The notes beneath the pieces were generated by a model. That model searched no databases, was not told where the DNA came from, and saw only the letters and a list, made by a program, of their open reading frames with translations. Positions 43,556 to 52,685 of a stretch of 64,000 bases of DNA are shown one piece after another. A program made the translations under genes and the position numbers. Location: the NCBI GenBank assembly GCA_903885795.1, contig CAISJV010000001.1, positions 62,001 through 126,000 on the forward strand. The letters are read 5' to 3'. The first letter of the stretch is position 1. Every line of letters begins with the position of its first letter. The stretch is from an uncultured delta proteobacterium. GTDB taxonomy: Bacteria > Desulfobacterota > Syntrophia > Syntrophales > UBA8958.

Positions 43556-43795
43556 ATGGCGAAGGACAAATTTGAAGAAGCCCTGAAGAAACTTGAAGAA
43601 TTGGTTAAAAAGATGGAATCCGGTGATCTGGCCCTCGATGACTCCCTGAAAGCCTTCGAGGAAGGGATCCGTTTGATTCGTTTCTGCACCGGGAAACTCG
43701 ACGAGGCGGAAAGAAGAGTAGAAATCCTTGTCAAAGACGATCAGGGCGGCATCACGCCGGCGCCCTTCCCGCGGGATGAAGGCGATGCAATCTGA
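43556..43795 (+). CDS. xseB: Exodeoxyribonuclease VII small subunit
   Basis: 79 residues with the family pattern FEEALKKLEELVKKMESGDLALDDSL-type helices, then FEEGIRLIRFC. It forms the helical sheath around XseA. The end overlaps ispA by 11 nt. Confidence 0.93.
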   Translation: MAKDKFEEALKKLEELVKKMESGDLALDDSLKAFEEGIRLIRFCTGKLDEAERRVEILVKDDQGGITPAPFPRDEGDAI

Positions 43796-44693
43796 GAACG
43801 TGACTACTCTGGAAACCTATCTCGCGGAACGTAAAGCCCTTATTGACGGAGCCTTGGAGGAGTTCCTCCCCGGGGCGGGGGACGGTCCTGAAATCATCCA
43901 TCAGGCGCTCCGTTACAGCCTTTTTGCCGGTGGCAAGCGGCTTCGTCCCATTCTCTGCATGGCCGCCGCCGAGGCCACCGGCGGTCGCGGGGAAGATTTC
44001 CTTTCCTGCGCCTGCGCCCTGGAGATGATCCACACCTACTCACTGATCCATGACGACCTGCCGTCCATGGACAATGACGACTATCGACGGGGAATGGCGA
44101 CGAGTCACCGGGTCTTTGGCGAGGGGATTGCCATCCTTGCCGGGGACGCCCTGCTGACCGAGGCCTTTCATCTCCTCTCCCGGGCGGAATCAACAAGGGA
44201 CGACAACACGGAGAAACGCTTCCGGGTGATCAATCTGATTGCCCGGGCGGCAGGCGCGGCGGGCATGGTCGGGGGGCAGGTCATGGATCTGCAGGGGGAA
44301 GGGAAAACCGCAGCCCTGGAGACCATCGAGGACACGCACCGGCGCAAGACCGGGGCCATGCTCACCGTTTCCGTCGTCTCCGGGGCTATCCTTGCCGGAG
44401 CGACAGCGGCACAGATAGCGGCCCTTTCGAGTTACGGTCAAGATATCGGCCTTGCCTTTCAGATCGCCGATGACATCTTGAATGTTACCGGCGACAGCGC
44501 CCTCATGGGCAAAGGTACGGGCAGCGACATATCCAAAGGAAAAACGACCTTTCCCGCCATGCTGGGAATGGAAGCCTCTCGGAGACGACTGACGGAACTG
44601 GTCGGGGGGGCGGCTTCTCACCTTGCCGGTTTCGATCACCGGGCCGAGCCCCTAAGACAGATTGCCGGATATATAATGGAAAGAAACAGATGA
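43785..44693 (+). CDS. ispA: Polyprenyl (farnesyl/geranylgeranyl) diphosphate synthase
   Basis: About 302 residues with the first Asp-rich motif DDLPSMDNDDYRRG and the second DDILN (from QIADDILNVTGD). These bind the Mg-diphosphates of the substrates. Chain length (C15 or C20) cannot be read reliably. It overlaps xseB at the start and dxs by the ATGA overlap at 44690-44693, so the genes are translationally coupled. Confidence 0.92.
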   Translation: MQSENVTTLETYLAERKALIDGALEEFLPGAGDGPEIIHQALRYSLFAGGKRLRPILCMAAAEATGGRGEDFLSCACALEMIHTYSLIHDDLPSMDNDDYRRGMATSHRVFGEGIAILAGDALLTEAFHLLSRAESTRDDNTEKRFRVINLIARAAGAAGMVGGQVMDLQGEGKTAALETIEDTHRRKTGAMLTVSVVSGAILAGATAAQIAALSSYGQDIGLAFQIADDILNVTGDSALMGKGTGSDISKGKTTFPAMLGMEASRRRLTELVGGAASHLAGFDHRAEPLRQIAGYIMERNR

Positions 44694-46573
44694 AAAGAAT
44701 TCTTGACAGCATCAATGACCCTGAGGACATCCGGCGCCTCGATCTTCCGTCCCTTAACATCCTTGCCCAGGAAATACGGGAACTTATCGTGGAGACGGTT
44801 TCCAGGTCCGGCGGCCATCTTGCCTCCTCTCTCGGCGCCGTGGAACTGACCCTGGCGATTCACTACGTCTTTAATACCCCCAAAGACAAGCTCATCTGGG
44901 ATGTGGGACATCAGGCCTACGCCCATAAGATCATCACCGGACGGCGGGATGTTTTCCACACCCTGCGCCGGAAGGGGGGCATCAGCGGTTTCCCGAAAAG
45001 GGAAGAGAGCGTTTATGATGTTTTCAATGTCGGTCACAGCAGCACCTCCATTTCCGCCGCTACGGGGATGGCCGAGGCCCGGCGCCTCAAGGGAGATAAC
45101 AACAAGGTCGTGGTGGTCATTGGCGACGGTTCCATGTCGGCCGGCATGGCCTTCGAGGGGCTGAACTGGGCGGGAGACCGCAAAGAGGATCTGATCATCA
45201 TTCTCAATGACAATGAGATGTCCATCTCTCCCAACGTGGGGGCCTTGTCTTCCTACCTGAACCGGATCATGACGGGAGAGGCCGTTACCCGGATGCGAAC
45301 GGATATTAAGACTTTTCTGAAGAGTATCCCCTCCATCGGCGGCCATATGCTGAATTTTTCCCGGCAGGTCGAGGAATCGCTCAAGGCCTTTTTCCTGCCC
45401 GGCGCCCTTTTTGAAGACCTCGGATTCACCTATGTTGGCCCCTTGCAGGGGCACCGTCTGGACCGCCTGATCAAAAATCTTCAGAATATCAAGAAGATGG
45501 AAGGGCCAGTTCTTGTTCACATCCTGACGAAAAAAGGGAAGGGATACCTTCACGCCGAGGAGGAACCACTCCGTTTTCATGGGATCTCTTCTTTCTGCAT
45601 CGAAACGGGGCAGCCTGACGGCGGCGATACTTGCCCTGCCCCCATTACCTATACCAAGATGTTCGGCGAGACCCTCGTCCGTCTCGCCCGGCAAGAAGGG
45701 AGAATTGTGGCGATCACCGCCGCAATGTGCGACGGCACCGGTCTGGACCAGTTCGCCCGGATCTTTCCGGAGCGCTTCTTCGATGTCGGCATTGCCGAAC
45801 AGCACGGCGTCACCTTCGCCGCCGGCCTGGCCGCAGAGGGAATGATCCCCGTCGTGGCTATTTATTCCACCTTCATGCAGCGGGCCTATGACCAGATTAT
45901 CCATGATGTCTGCCTCCAGAACCTCCATGTCGTTTTTTGTCTCGACCGGGGTGGTTTTGTAGGCGATGACGGAGCTACTCACCACGGCGTCTTTGACCTG
46001 TCCTATTTGCGGGCCATCCCGAATATGATCGTCATGGCCCCGAAAGACGAAAACGAACTACAGCACATGCTGAAGACGGCGGTGGAGTGCAAAGGTCCTG
46101 TGGCCGTACGTTACCCCCGGGGCAGTGGCAGGGGCGTTCCCATCGACGAAACGCTGGTTCCCCTGGAGATTGGCAGGGGGGAAATCCTCTGCGAGGGTTC
46201 GGACCTGGCTATCATCGCCATCGGCGCCACCGTCGACGCAGCCCTCGGTGCGGCGGAAGAACTCAGGGAAGAAGGCATCTCCGCCCGGGTCGTCAATGCC
46301 CGCTTCGTCAAACCCCTGGACGAAGAACTCATCTGCAAGACGGCAAAGAAACTGAAAAGGATCGTTATCGTGGAGGAAAACGTCCTCATGGGAGGTTTTG
46401 GGAGCGCGGTGCTGGAAACCCTGGTCGGGAAAGGGATCAATGATTTGCAAATCCGGCTCTTGGCCATACCCGATGCCTTTGTGGAACACGCCACCCAGCA
46501 GGAGCTCAGGCATACAGCCGGCATTGATAAAGATGCAATTCTTGCCGCGTCCCGGGAGCTGGTAAAAAAATGA
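44690..46573 (+). CDS. dxs: 1-deoxy-D-xylulose-5-phosphate synthase
   Basis: 627 residues. It has the thiamine-diphosphate motif GDGSMSAGMAFEGLN with GHQAYAHK and SGFPKREES upstream, and a transketolase-type second half with AEQHGVTFA. It condenses pyruvate and glyceraldehyde 3-phosphate, the first step of the MEP isoprenoid pathway; the last enzyme, IspH, is two genes down. It overlaps ispA by 4 nt. Confidence 0.96.
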   Translation: MKRILDSINDPEDIRRLDLPSLNILAQEIRELIVETVSRSGGHLASSLGAVELTLAIHYVFNTPKDKLIWDVGHQAYAHKIITGRRDVFHTLRRKGGISGFPKREESVYDVFNVGHSSTSISAATGMAEARRLKGDNNKVVVVIGDGSMSAGMAFEGLNWAGDRKEDLIIILNDNEMSISPNVGALSSYLNRIMTGEAVTRMRTDIKTFLKSIPSIGGHMLNFSRQVEESLKAFFLPGALFEDLGFTYVGPLQGHRLDRLIKNLQNIKKMEGPVLVHILTKKGKGYLHAEEEPLRFHGISSFCIETGQPDGGDTCPAPITYTKMFGETLVRLARQEGRIVAITAAMCDGTGLDQFARIFPERFFDVGIAEQHGVTFAAGLAAEGMIPVVAIYSTFMQRAYDQIIHDVCLQNLHVVFCLDRGGFVGDDGATHHGVFDLSYLRAIPNMIVMAPKDENELQHMLKTAVECKGPVAVRYPRGSGRGVPIDETLVPLEIGRGEILCEGSDLAIIAIGATVDAALGAAEELREEGISARVVNARFVKPLDEELICKTAKKLKRIVIVEENVLMGGFGSAVLETLVGKGINDLQIRLLAIPDAFVEHATQQELRHTAGIDKDAILAASRELVKK

Positions 46574-46580
46574 CCACGAT

Positions 46581-47318
46581 ATGACGAAGGTCCGCCTGGA
46601 CATTCTCCTAGTTGATCGCCAGCTTGCGCCGACCAGGGAAAAGGCAAGGGCTCTGATTCTCGCCGGGGCGGTCCTCGTTGACGAACAGTGCGTGGATAAA
46701 GCTGGAACCCTGGTAGCTCCCCACATATCCCTGCGCATTAAGGGAGAATTATCTCCCTATGTCAGCCGTGGGGGCCTGAAGCTGAAAGGGGCCCTGGAAA
46801 CATTTGCAGTCAGCGCCAGGGACTTGGTTGTCCTGGATGTGGGGGCGTCCACCGGAGGATTTACCGACTGCCTACTCCAGGAGGGAGCCCAAAAAGTCTA
46901 TGCCCTGGATGTGGGGTACGGCCAATTGGCCTGGCGGCTTCGCCAGGATCAACGGGTGGTCGCCATTGAGCGCACCAATATCCGTTACTTTGACGGCCGG
47001 GGCATCGAGGAAGACCTGGACATGGCCACGGTGGATGCGTCTTTCATCTCACTGAAGCTGATCATTCCGTCCATCTGTCGCCTGGTTAGGCAGAACGGGC
47101 TTATCCTGGCCCTGATCAAACCGCAATTCGAAGTAGGGAGAAAACAGGTTGGCAAACGTGGCGTTGTCCGGGAGCCTGCCTTGCATCAACAGGTCATTGA
47201 GGAGATGAAAACCTTTTTTCAGGAAATGGGGCTGGAGGTGCTGGGAACCTGTGAGTCCTCCCTCGTCGGGCCAGCGGGGAACCACGAATTTTTTATCTAT
47301 GCGAAAAACCTGAAATGA
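46581..47318 (+). CDS. tlyA: TlyA-family rRNA 2'-O-methyltransferase/haemolysin A
   Basis: 245 residues: an N-terminal S4 RNA-binding domain (about 1-60, RLDILLVDRQLAPTREKA) and an FtsJ-like methyltransferase with SAM motif DVGASTGGFTDCL. In actinobacteria the protein methylates 16S and 23S rRNA. It starts 7 nt after dxs and overlaps ispH (ATGA). Confidence 0.92.
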   Translation: MTKVRLDILLVDRQLAPTREKARALILAGAVLVDEQCVDKAGTLVAPHISLRIKGELSPYVSRGGLKLKGALETFAVSARDLVVLDVGASTGGFTDCLLQEGAQKVYALDVGYGQLAWRLRQDQRVVAIERTNIRYFDGRGIEEDLDMATVDASFISLKLIIPSICRLVRQNGLILALIKPQFEVGRKQVGKRGVVREPALHQQVIEEMKTFFQEMGLEVLGTCESSLVGPAGNHEFFIYAKNLK

Positions 47319-49063
47319 GTATCAAGCTTGCGGAAACAGCGGGATTCTGTATGGGAGTAAGGCGGGCCGTGGACATGGTCCTCGATCTGGCCCAGCACAA
47401 AGGCCGGAAAACAATCTACACATACGGACCCCTGATTCATAACCCACAGACCGTGGAGTTGCTCAAGAGCAGGGGGATTATTCCCGTCGCACACCTGGAG
47501 GAAATTCCCCCGGGAGAAGCAGGGGTCGCCATTATTATCCGCGCCCACGGCATATCCCCTCAGGAAAGAAAAAACCTCAAGGAAAAGGGGCTGAAAATCA
47601 TTGACGCCACCTGTCCCAAGGTTGGCCGCGTCCAGGCCATCATCAAGAAACATGCGGCCCAGGATTTCACGATCCTCATCATCGGCGACGCCCAGCACCC
47701 TGAGGTCAACGGGCTTTTGGGATATGCCTACGGGAAAGGTCTGGTGATCAACCACTCCGCAGATGTCCGGCAGCTCCCCGCTCTGGACAAGGTATGTGTC
47801 GTCGCTCAAACGACCCAGAGCGTCGATGAATATCGTAATATTGTCGAGGAGATCCGCAAACGCTTCCCCGACGCCGTCATTTTCGATACTATCTGCGATT
47901 CAACGGAAAAAAGACAAATGGAGGTCAAATCCCTGGCGGAAGAAATGGACGCCATGATTATCGTGGGAGGTAAAAACAGCGCCAATACCCAACGCCTGGC
48001 CGCATTATCCGAACTGCAGGGGGCTCCGACCTTTTATGTGGAAACAGCCAATGATCTGGTTGCAGAAAAGTTAAAAACCTTCAAAAAGATTGGCGTTTCC
48101 GCTGGCGCTTCCACCCCCAACTGGATCATCGATCGGGTCGTCGACAACGTCACCACCCAACAGACCGAGCAGGCCCCAAAGGTAAAATACCTTTTGAAAT
48201 TATGGATCTGGATGGTCAGGACGGACCTTTATTCCGCCGTTGGGGCGGGCTGCCTTGCCGTCGCCAGCATGTTCCTCCAGAGACTTGAAATTCACCTCCT
48301 GTATGTTTTGATTACTGCTTTATACGTCTATGCCATGCATACCCTGAACCGTTTCATCAATCGACAGACGGGCAGCATCATCGGCTCTTTCCGGGAAGAC
48401 TCCTACCGCAGGCATGAAAAAACATACATCAGAACCGCCATTCTATCACTGATTGTTGCCCTGGGGGCCGGCTTTCTTTCGGGCCCGGTCCCTTTCCTCT
48501 TTCTTTTGATCATGTCCACCCTCGGCATCCTCTATAATACCAACCTGTTACCGGTGGGTTGGCGATTCCGGAGCGTTAAGGATATGCCGGGATCAAAGAA
48601 TGTATCCATGGCCTTTGCCTGGGCTGCCATCGCCGCCGTTCTTCCCCCCCTGGCCGAGGAGCTGAACATGACGGCGGCCACAGGTGTCTCCTTTGCCTTT
48701 ATCTTCGGGATCGTGTTCATCCGTTCAGCCCTTTCCGACGTACTGGATATACAAAGCGACAAGCTCATCGGCCGGGAGACGATTCCCGTCCTTATCGGCA
48801 AGACCCATACCCAGAACCTGCTCCATCTGGTATCCATGCTGCTCCTGCTGTTGCTTCTCGCCTCTTTCCCGCTGGGATGGACAACGCCGGCAAGTTTTTT
48901 CCTAGCCCCCTCCGTTATTTATATATGGATTTGCTTCCAGGTTTATGATAGAAAACCGGGTCTTATCGGGGTAGTCATGGAAGGTATCCTGGAAACGGCT
49001 TATATCATTGCGGGGTTAAGTACAGGTATATGGCTTTTGATCAGCAGAGGGACATGGGCATGA
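47315..49063 (+). CDS. ispH: IspH (HMBPP reductase) fused to UbiA-type prenyltransferase
   Basis: 582 residues. The first 285 are IspH with its three cluster cysteines (Cys12 in AGFCMG, DATCPKVG, DTICDSTEK), reducing HMBPP to IPP/DMAPP. Residues about 290-582 are a UbiA-family membrane domain with eight or so helices. Its second Asp-rich motif is good (DVLDIQSDKLIGRETIPV), but the first, normally NDxxD, reads NRFINRQ, so activity is uncertain. The fusion would place the source of isoprenoid units next to a membrane enzyme using them (quinone or other lipid synthesis). There is no internal stop or start that would separate the halves. Confidence 0.88.
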   Translation: MSIKLAETAGFCMGVRRAVDMVLDLAQHKGRKTIYTYGPLIHNPQTVELLKSRGIIPVAHLEEIPPGEAGVAIIIRAHGISPQERKNLKEKGLKIIDATCPKVGRVQAIIKKHAAQDFTILIIGDAQHPEVNGLLGYAYGKGLVINHSADVRQLPALDKVCVVAQTTQSVDEYRNIVEEIRKRFPDAVIFDTICDSTEKRQMEVKSLAEEMDAMIIVGGKNSANTQRLAALSELQGAPTFYVETANDLVAEKLKTFKKIGVSAGASTPNWIIDRVVDNVTTQQTEQAPKVKYLLKLWIWMVRTDLYSAVGAGCLAVASMFLQRLEIHLLYVLITALYVYAMHTLNRFINRQTGSIIGSFREDSYRRHEKTYIRTAILSLIVALGAGFLSGPVPFLFLLIMSTLGILYNTNLLPVGWRFRSVKDMPGSKNVSMAFAWAAIAAVLPPLAEELNMTAATGVSFAFIFGIVFIRSALSDVLDIQSDKLIGRETIPVLIGKTHTQNLLHLVSMLLLLLLLASFPLGWTTPASFFLAPSVIYIWICFQVYDRKPGLIGVVMEGILETAYIIAGLSTGIWLLISRGTWA

Positions 49064-49656
49064 AGAAAAAAACTTGGTTTTGTACAGGGCTCCTGACAGC
49101 TATGATCCTGAGCATCATAGCCTGTGGCGGGTCTATCCGCTATGCGGAGAGAGATCCGGACATGAAGGATTTTCATCCCCGGACCATCGGTCTCCTGTAC
49201 GCTGACGTGGCAGCCTATCCGGAGGCCCGGGGCGTTATCGATGAAATAATCATTGCGGACCTGATCGGCAGGCATTGGTTTGCCACGGTCTTGCCATCAG
49301 ATACCCTGAAGAATCAGCTCAAGAACGATCAGGATCTCCAAAAAACGGTGACCGACTATCTTCTGAAGCTGAATACCGTGAATTACTCTGACCCCGCTCT
49401 GAGCAGACAGATTGGAGATTCCTTGAAGATCGAGGCCTTTCTCATCGTCACGGTTGATTCCTGGAACTATGCAATCGAAAAACAAAACAATGTGGCCAGA
49501 GCCGGTCTGAGCATGAAACTCATCGAAACAGGGACGGGGAGAATCGCCTGGAAGGCGGGACACAACATAGAGAAGGAATATACGTTCCTGAAGCCGGATC
49601 TAAAAGATGTGGGAAAGAGTGTAGTCAATGCGATGATCGGCGCCATGCCCCATTAA
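49060..49656 (+). CDS. Lipoprotein, GNA1162/DUF799-like
   Basis: 198 residues. The ATG at 49060 overlaps the ispH-ubiA stop (ATGA), and the product begins MKKKTWFCTG, hydrophobic core, lipobox ending in IIACGG. Mature residues show a mixed alpha/beta domain with DSLKIEAFLIVTVDSW and WKAGHNIEKEY, which resemble GNA1162-type outer-membrane lipoproteins. Function unknown. Last gene of the operon started by xseA. Confidence 0.68.
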   Translation: MKKKTWFCTGLLTAMILSIIACGGSIRYAERDPDMKDFHPRTIGLLYADVAAYPEARGVIDEIIIADLIGRHWFATVLPSDTLKNQLKNDQDLQKTVTDYLLKLNTVNYSDPALSRQIGDSLKIEAFLIVTVDSWNYAIEKQNNVARAGLSMKLIETGTGRIAWKAGHNIEKEYTFLKPDLKDVGKSVVNAMIGAMPH

Positions 49657-49677
49657 CTAAAGATAATCAGGGAGCAT

Positions 49678-49902
49678 ATGATGAAAGAAAAAGTACAAAT
49701 AGCAATCGACAAAATTCGACCGAATCTTCAGGCTGATGGCGGGGATGTACAACTCATCGATGTCACGGAAGACGGAATAGTGAAGGTAAAGCTCCTCGGG
49801 GCTTGTCACGGCTGCCCCATGGCCCAGATGACGCTGAAAAATGGCATTGAACGCTTCTTGAAGAAAGAAATCCCGGAAGTCCGGGAAGTCATATCTGCAT
49901 AA
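49678..49902 (+). CDS. NifU C-terminal domain iron-sulfur carrier
   Basis: 74 residues, the size of a stand-alone NifU-like domain, with the cluster motif CHGCP (CxxC) and LQADGGDVQLIDV. It passes iron-sulfur clusters to target proteins; the ferredoxin gene follows 28 nt downstream. Two adjacent ATGs (49678, 49681). Confidence 0.92.
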   Translation: MMKEKVQIAIDKIRPNLQADGGDVQLIDVTEDGIVKVKLLGACHGCPMAQMTLKNGIERFLKKEIPEVREVISA

Positions 49903-49930
49903 ATTTTTACGAAAAAAGGAGATAGTAAAA

Positions 49931-50110
49931 ATGGCTTACATCATTACGGACGAGTGCATAGCTTGTGGTTCCTGCGAAGACGAATGCCCGGTAGAGGCCA
50001 TAAGCGAGGGCGAGGACAAATACGTAATTGACCCCAAGGTCTGTAACGACTGTGGGGCGTGTGCGGATCAATGTCCCGTTGAGGCCATCATTCCCGGGGA
50101 CGATAAATAA
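49931..50110 (+). CDS. Ferredoxin, 2[4Fe-4S] type
   Basis: 59 residues, MAYIITDECIACG then two CxxCxxCxxxCP motifs (CIACGSCEDECP and CNDCGACADQCP). AAAGGAG precedes the ATG. It is a low-potential electron carrier typical of anaerobes, and a likely recipient of clusters from the NifU-like protein just upstream. Confidence 0.95.
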   Translation: MAYIITDECIACGSCEDECPVEAISEGEDKYVIDPKVCNDCGACADQCPVEAIIPGDDK

Positions 50111-50159
50111 GACTGCAAAACGTATCTCTTCATTTTATCACCCAGAATTATATATTATT

Positions 50160-50804
50160 ATGGGATTATTCGTTTCCTTCGAAGGCATAGAAGGTTGTGG
50201 GAAGACCACCCAGATCCATCTGGCAGCAGATTCCCTCGTCAAGCGGGGAATACCCTGTCTCCGGACGGAGGAACCGGGGGGCACCACCCTGGGAAGAAAA
50301 CTTCGGGAGACGCTCCTCAATCGCGGCCCGTTCATTCTCTACCCGGAGACGGAACTGCTTTTATTCACTGCCGCCCGGGCGCAGCACGTGCGGGAAGTAA
50401 TTCTTCCCGCCCTTGAGGAGGGGAAGGTGGTCCTCTGCGACCGCTTTGCCGATGCTACGCTAGTCTACCAGGGTTATGCCCGGGGACTGGATATCGAGGT
50501 AATCAGTTTTCTTGATTCCTTTGTTACGAACTCCCTGAAACCTAATATGACCCTGCTTTTCGATCTGCCGGTGGAGGTGGGGTTGAACCGGGCACGGGAG
50601 AGAATCGCCCGCCTCAACCTGGCATCACGGGAAGACCGGTTTGAAGAAGAAGACCTGGCGTTTCATAAAAAGATCCGCGAAGGGTATCTATTGCTTGCCC
50701 ATCAGGAAAAAGACCGTTTCCGGGTCATTGATGCTGCGGGTTCCATAAACGATCTTCAGAATACGGTCCGTTTCCACATTGATAAGTTAGTAAACAGGGA
50801 ATAA
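50160..50804 (+). CDS. tmk: Thymidylate kinase
   Basis: 214 residues: P-loop FEGIEGCGKTTQ, EEPGGTTLG (DR-type loop follows in LCDRFADATLVYQGY). It phosphorylates dTMP to dTDP. I chose ATG 50160 because the P-loop then sits at its normal place; the longer upstream frame has no match. Confidence 0.95.
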   Translation: MGLFVSFEGIEGCGKTTQIHLAADSLVKRGIPCLRTEEPGGTTLGRKLRETLLNRGPFILYPETELLLFTAARAQHVREVILPALEEGKVVLCDRFADATLVYQGYARGLDIEVISFLDSFVTNSLKPNMTLLFDLPVEVGLNRARERIARLNLASREDRFEEEDLAFHKKIREGYLLLAHQEKDRFRVIDAAGSINDLQNTVRFHIDKLVNRE

Positions 50805-50806
50805 CA

Positions 50807-50861
50807 GGGTCAGACTTACTCGTTGAGATTTAACGTAAATGTCAATAAGCAGGGCTGACCC
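50807..50861. repeat. Imperfect inverted repeat with GGGTCAG/CTGACCC ends
   Basis: GGGTCAG (50807-50813) and CTGACCC (50855-50861) flank about 41 nt between tmk and holB. The pattern resembles REP-type elements mobilised by IS200-like transposases. No coding role. Confidence 0.5.
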
Positions 50862-50876
50862 CATAGGATTGTGGTT

Positions 50877-51848
50877 ATGTCCTTTCAAGATATCTACGGC
50901 CATGAAAAACAGATCGCCTTGTTGAAGTCCTCCATCACCGGCGGACGCCTTGCCCACGCCTACCTTTTTCACGGCCGGGAGGGAATCGGAAAGAAAGCCA
51001 CGGCGATGGCCTTTGCGGCGGCCATTCTCTGCGACAGAAAAGAGGCGGAAGCCTGCCATACCTGTCTGTCCTGTAAAAAAACCAGCCACGGCAATCATCC
51101 CGACCTGATTACCATCACCGCAGAAGGGGCCTTTATCAAGGTACAAGCCGTCAAGGATCTCCTCCATACGATAGCCTTTCGTCCTTTGGAGGGGGGACGT
51201 AGACTTTTTATCATTGATGAGGCAGACCGGATGAATCAGACTGCCGCCAATGCCCTTTTAAAGACCCTTGAAGAACCGTCACCGGCAAATATTCTCGTCC
51301 TGATTACCTCAAAACCATACACCCTGCCCAGAACGATTCTTTCCCGGTGCCAGCAGCTCCGGTTCAGCCCCTTGCGACAGGAAACCGTGGCCGCATACCT
51401 TGATAAAAAGGAGTCCCTTGCCGGTGAGACGGCCGTGATGATTGCCGCCGCGGCCGAGGGAAGTATCCAGCGGGCGCTGCAACTCAAGCGAGACGATTAC
51501 CTTGCCGACAGAAAAGCCGTCATAGGGCATATCGCCGCTGACCACTCCGGAGATCCCCTGCAAAGACTTTCCCTGATGCGGCATCTGGGAAAAGATAAAA
51601 AAGACGTCTCTGAAAAGCTCTCCATCCTCCTGTCCTGTTTCCGCGACGCCCTGGTATGGAAGGAACTTCCGGGAGACCAGACGCTGGCAAATGGCAACGA
51701 GAAGGACGCCATCCAGGCCATAACCCGCTTAACCACCGAGGATATTCTTTACAACCTGCAAACCATCTCCGCGTCTATCCGCGCCCTTGAGTACAATGCC
51801 AATAAGCTGTTGACTTTAGAGGCCATGACGTTTACACTCCGCCTTTAA
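50877..51848 (+). CDS. holB: DNA polymerase III delta' subunit
   Basis: 323 residues: AAA+ clamp-loader fold with GREGIGKK (weak P-loop), a zinc module C-x8-C-x2-C-x2-C (LCDRKEAEACHTCLSC), and the SRC-like motif in TILSRCQQLRF. Delta' normally lacks ATPase activity and acts as clamp-loader stator. It follows tmk, the usual neighbour. ATG 50877 preferred to GTG 50871. Confidence 0.9.
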   Translation: MSFQDIYGHEKQIALLKSSITGGRLAHAYLFHGREGIGKKATAMAFAAAILCDRKEAEACHTCLSCKKTSHGNHPDLITITAEGAFIKVQAVKDLLHTIAFRPLEGGRRLFIIDEADRMNQTAANALLKTLEEPSPANILVLITSKPYTLPRTILSRCQQLRFSPLRQETVAAYLDKKESLAGETAVMIAAAAEGSIQRALQLKRDDYLADRKAVIGHIAADHSGDPLQRLSLMRHLGKDKKDVSEKLSILLSCFRDALVWKELPGDQTLANGNEKDAIQAITRLTTEDILYNLQTISASIRALEYNANKLLTLEAMTFTLRL

Positions 51849-51874
51849 TTCAATGAACGTCTTTATGGATAATC

Positions 51875-52669
51875 ATGGCTGACCCGAATATTGTTGGAAT
51901 CAAGTTTAAGCGGGAAGGGAAAATTTACAATTTTTCCGCTGCCGGCGTTTCCCTGCAAAAAGGCGATCCCGTCATTGTTGAAACAGATCATGGCATGGCC
52001 TTTGGTGTAGTTGTTGCGGAAATTGCTGCTCCTGAAGGCGAGCTGTCCGCTGATACTCACAAACCCATCCTTCGGCAGGCAACCGATGAAGATGTGCAGA
52101 TACAGGCGGAAAATCAACTCCTGGAAAGGGAAGCCAGACGATATTGCATCGATAAGGTCAAACAGCGCGAGCTCCCCATGAAGATCGTGGATGTCGAATA
52201 TCTTTTCGATCGCAGTAAGGTCGTTTTTTATTTTACGGCGGAGAACCGGGTTGATTTCCGGGAATTGATCAAGGATCTGGTACAGAGATTCAAAGCAAGA
52301 ATTGAACTGAGACAGATCGGCGCCCGACAAGAGGCGCGCATGATCAGGGGAATGGGGATCTGTGGACGTGAGGTATGCTGTACGACCCTCCTTCACAATC
52401 TGGATCGGGTGTCCGTAAAAATGGCCAAGGAACAGAGCATGTCCCTCAATCCGGAAAAAATATCGGGGCTGTGCGGCCGGCTCATGTGCTGCCTCGCCTT
52501 CGAATATGACTCTTATCTGGCAATGAAAAAAGACATGCCCAAATGCGGAAAGTTGATTCAAATCGACGATGCCCGGGCCAAGGTCATTCGCCAGAGCGTC
52601 CTTAAGGGAGAGATCACCGTAGAAATGGAAAACGGGGATGAGCGGATCATCAAGATGGAGGACCTGTAA
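51875..52669 (+). CDS. ricT: PSP1-domain protein RicT/YaaT
   Basis: 264 residues with the PSP1 C-terminal domain and cysteine motifs CGREVCC and CGRLMCC, as in Bacillus RicT (YaaT), part of the RicA-F-T complex that carries [4Fe-4S] clusters and stimulates RNase Y. The order tmk-holB-ricT-metG matches the common arrangement in many bacteria. Confidence 0.9.
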   Translation: MADPNIVGIKFKREGKIYNFSAAGVSLQKGDPVIVETDHGMAFGVVVAEIAAPEGELSADTHKPILRQATDEDVQIQAENQLLEREARRYCIDKVKQRELPMKIVDVEYLFDRSKVVFYFTAENRVDFRELIKDLVQRFKARIELRQIGARQEARMIRGMGICGREVCCTTLLHNLDRVSVKMAKEQSMSLNPEKISGLCGRLMCCLAFEYDSYLAMKKDMPKCGKLIQIDDARAKVIRQSVLKGEITVEMENGDERIIKMEDL

Positions 52670-52685
52670 GGGAGGGACGGTTTTT

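Noticed and set aside
44636-45985. 449-residue minus-strand frame
   Set aside because: Antisense to dxs, whose motifs are unambiguous.
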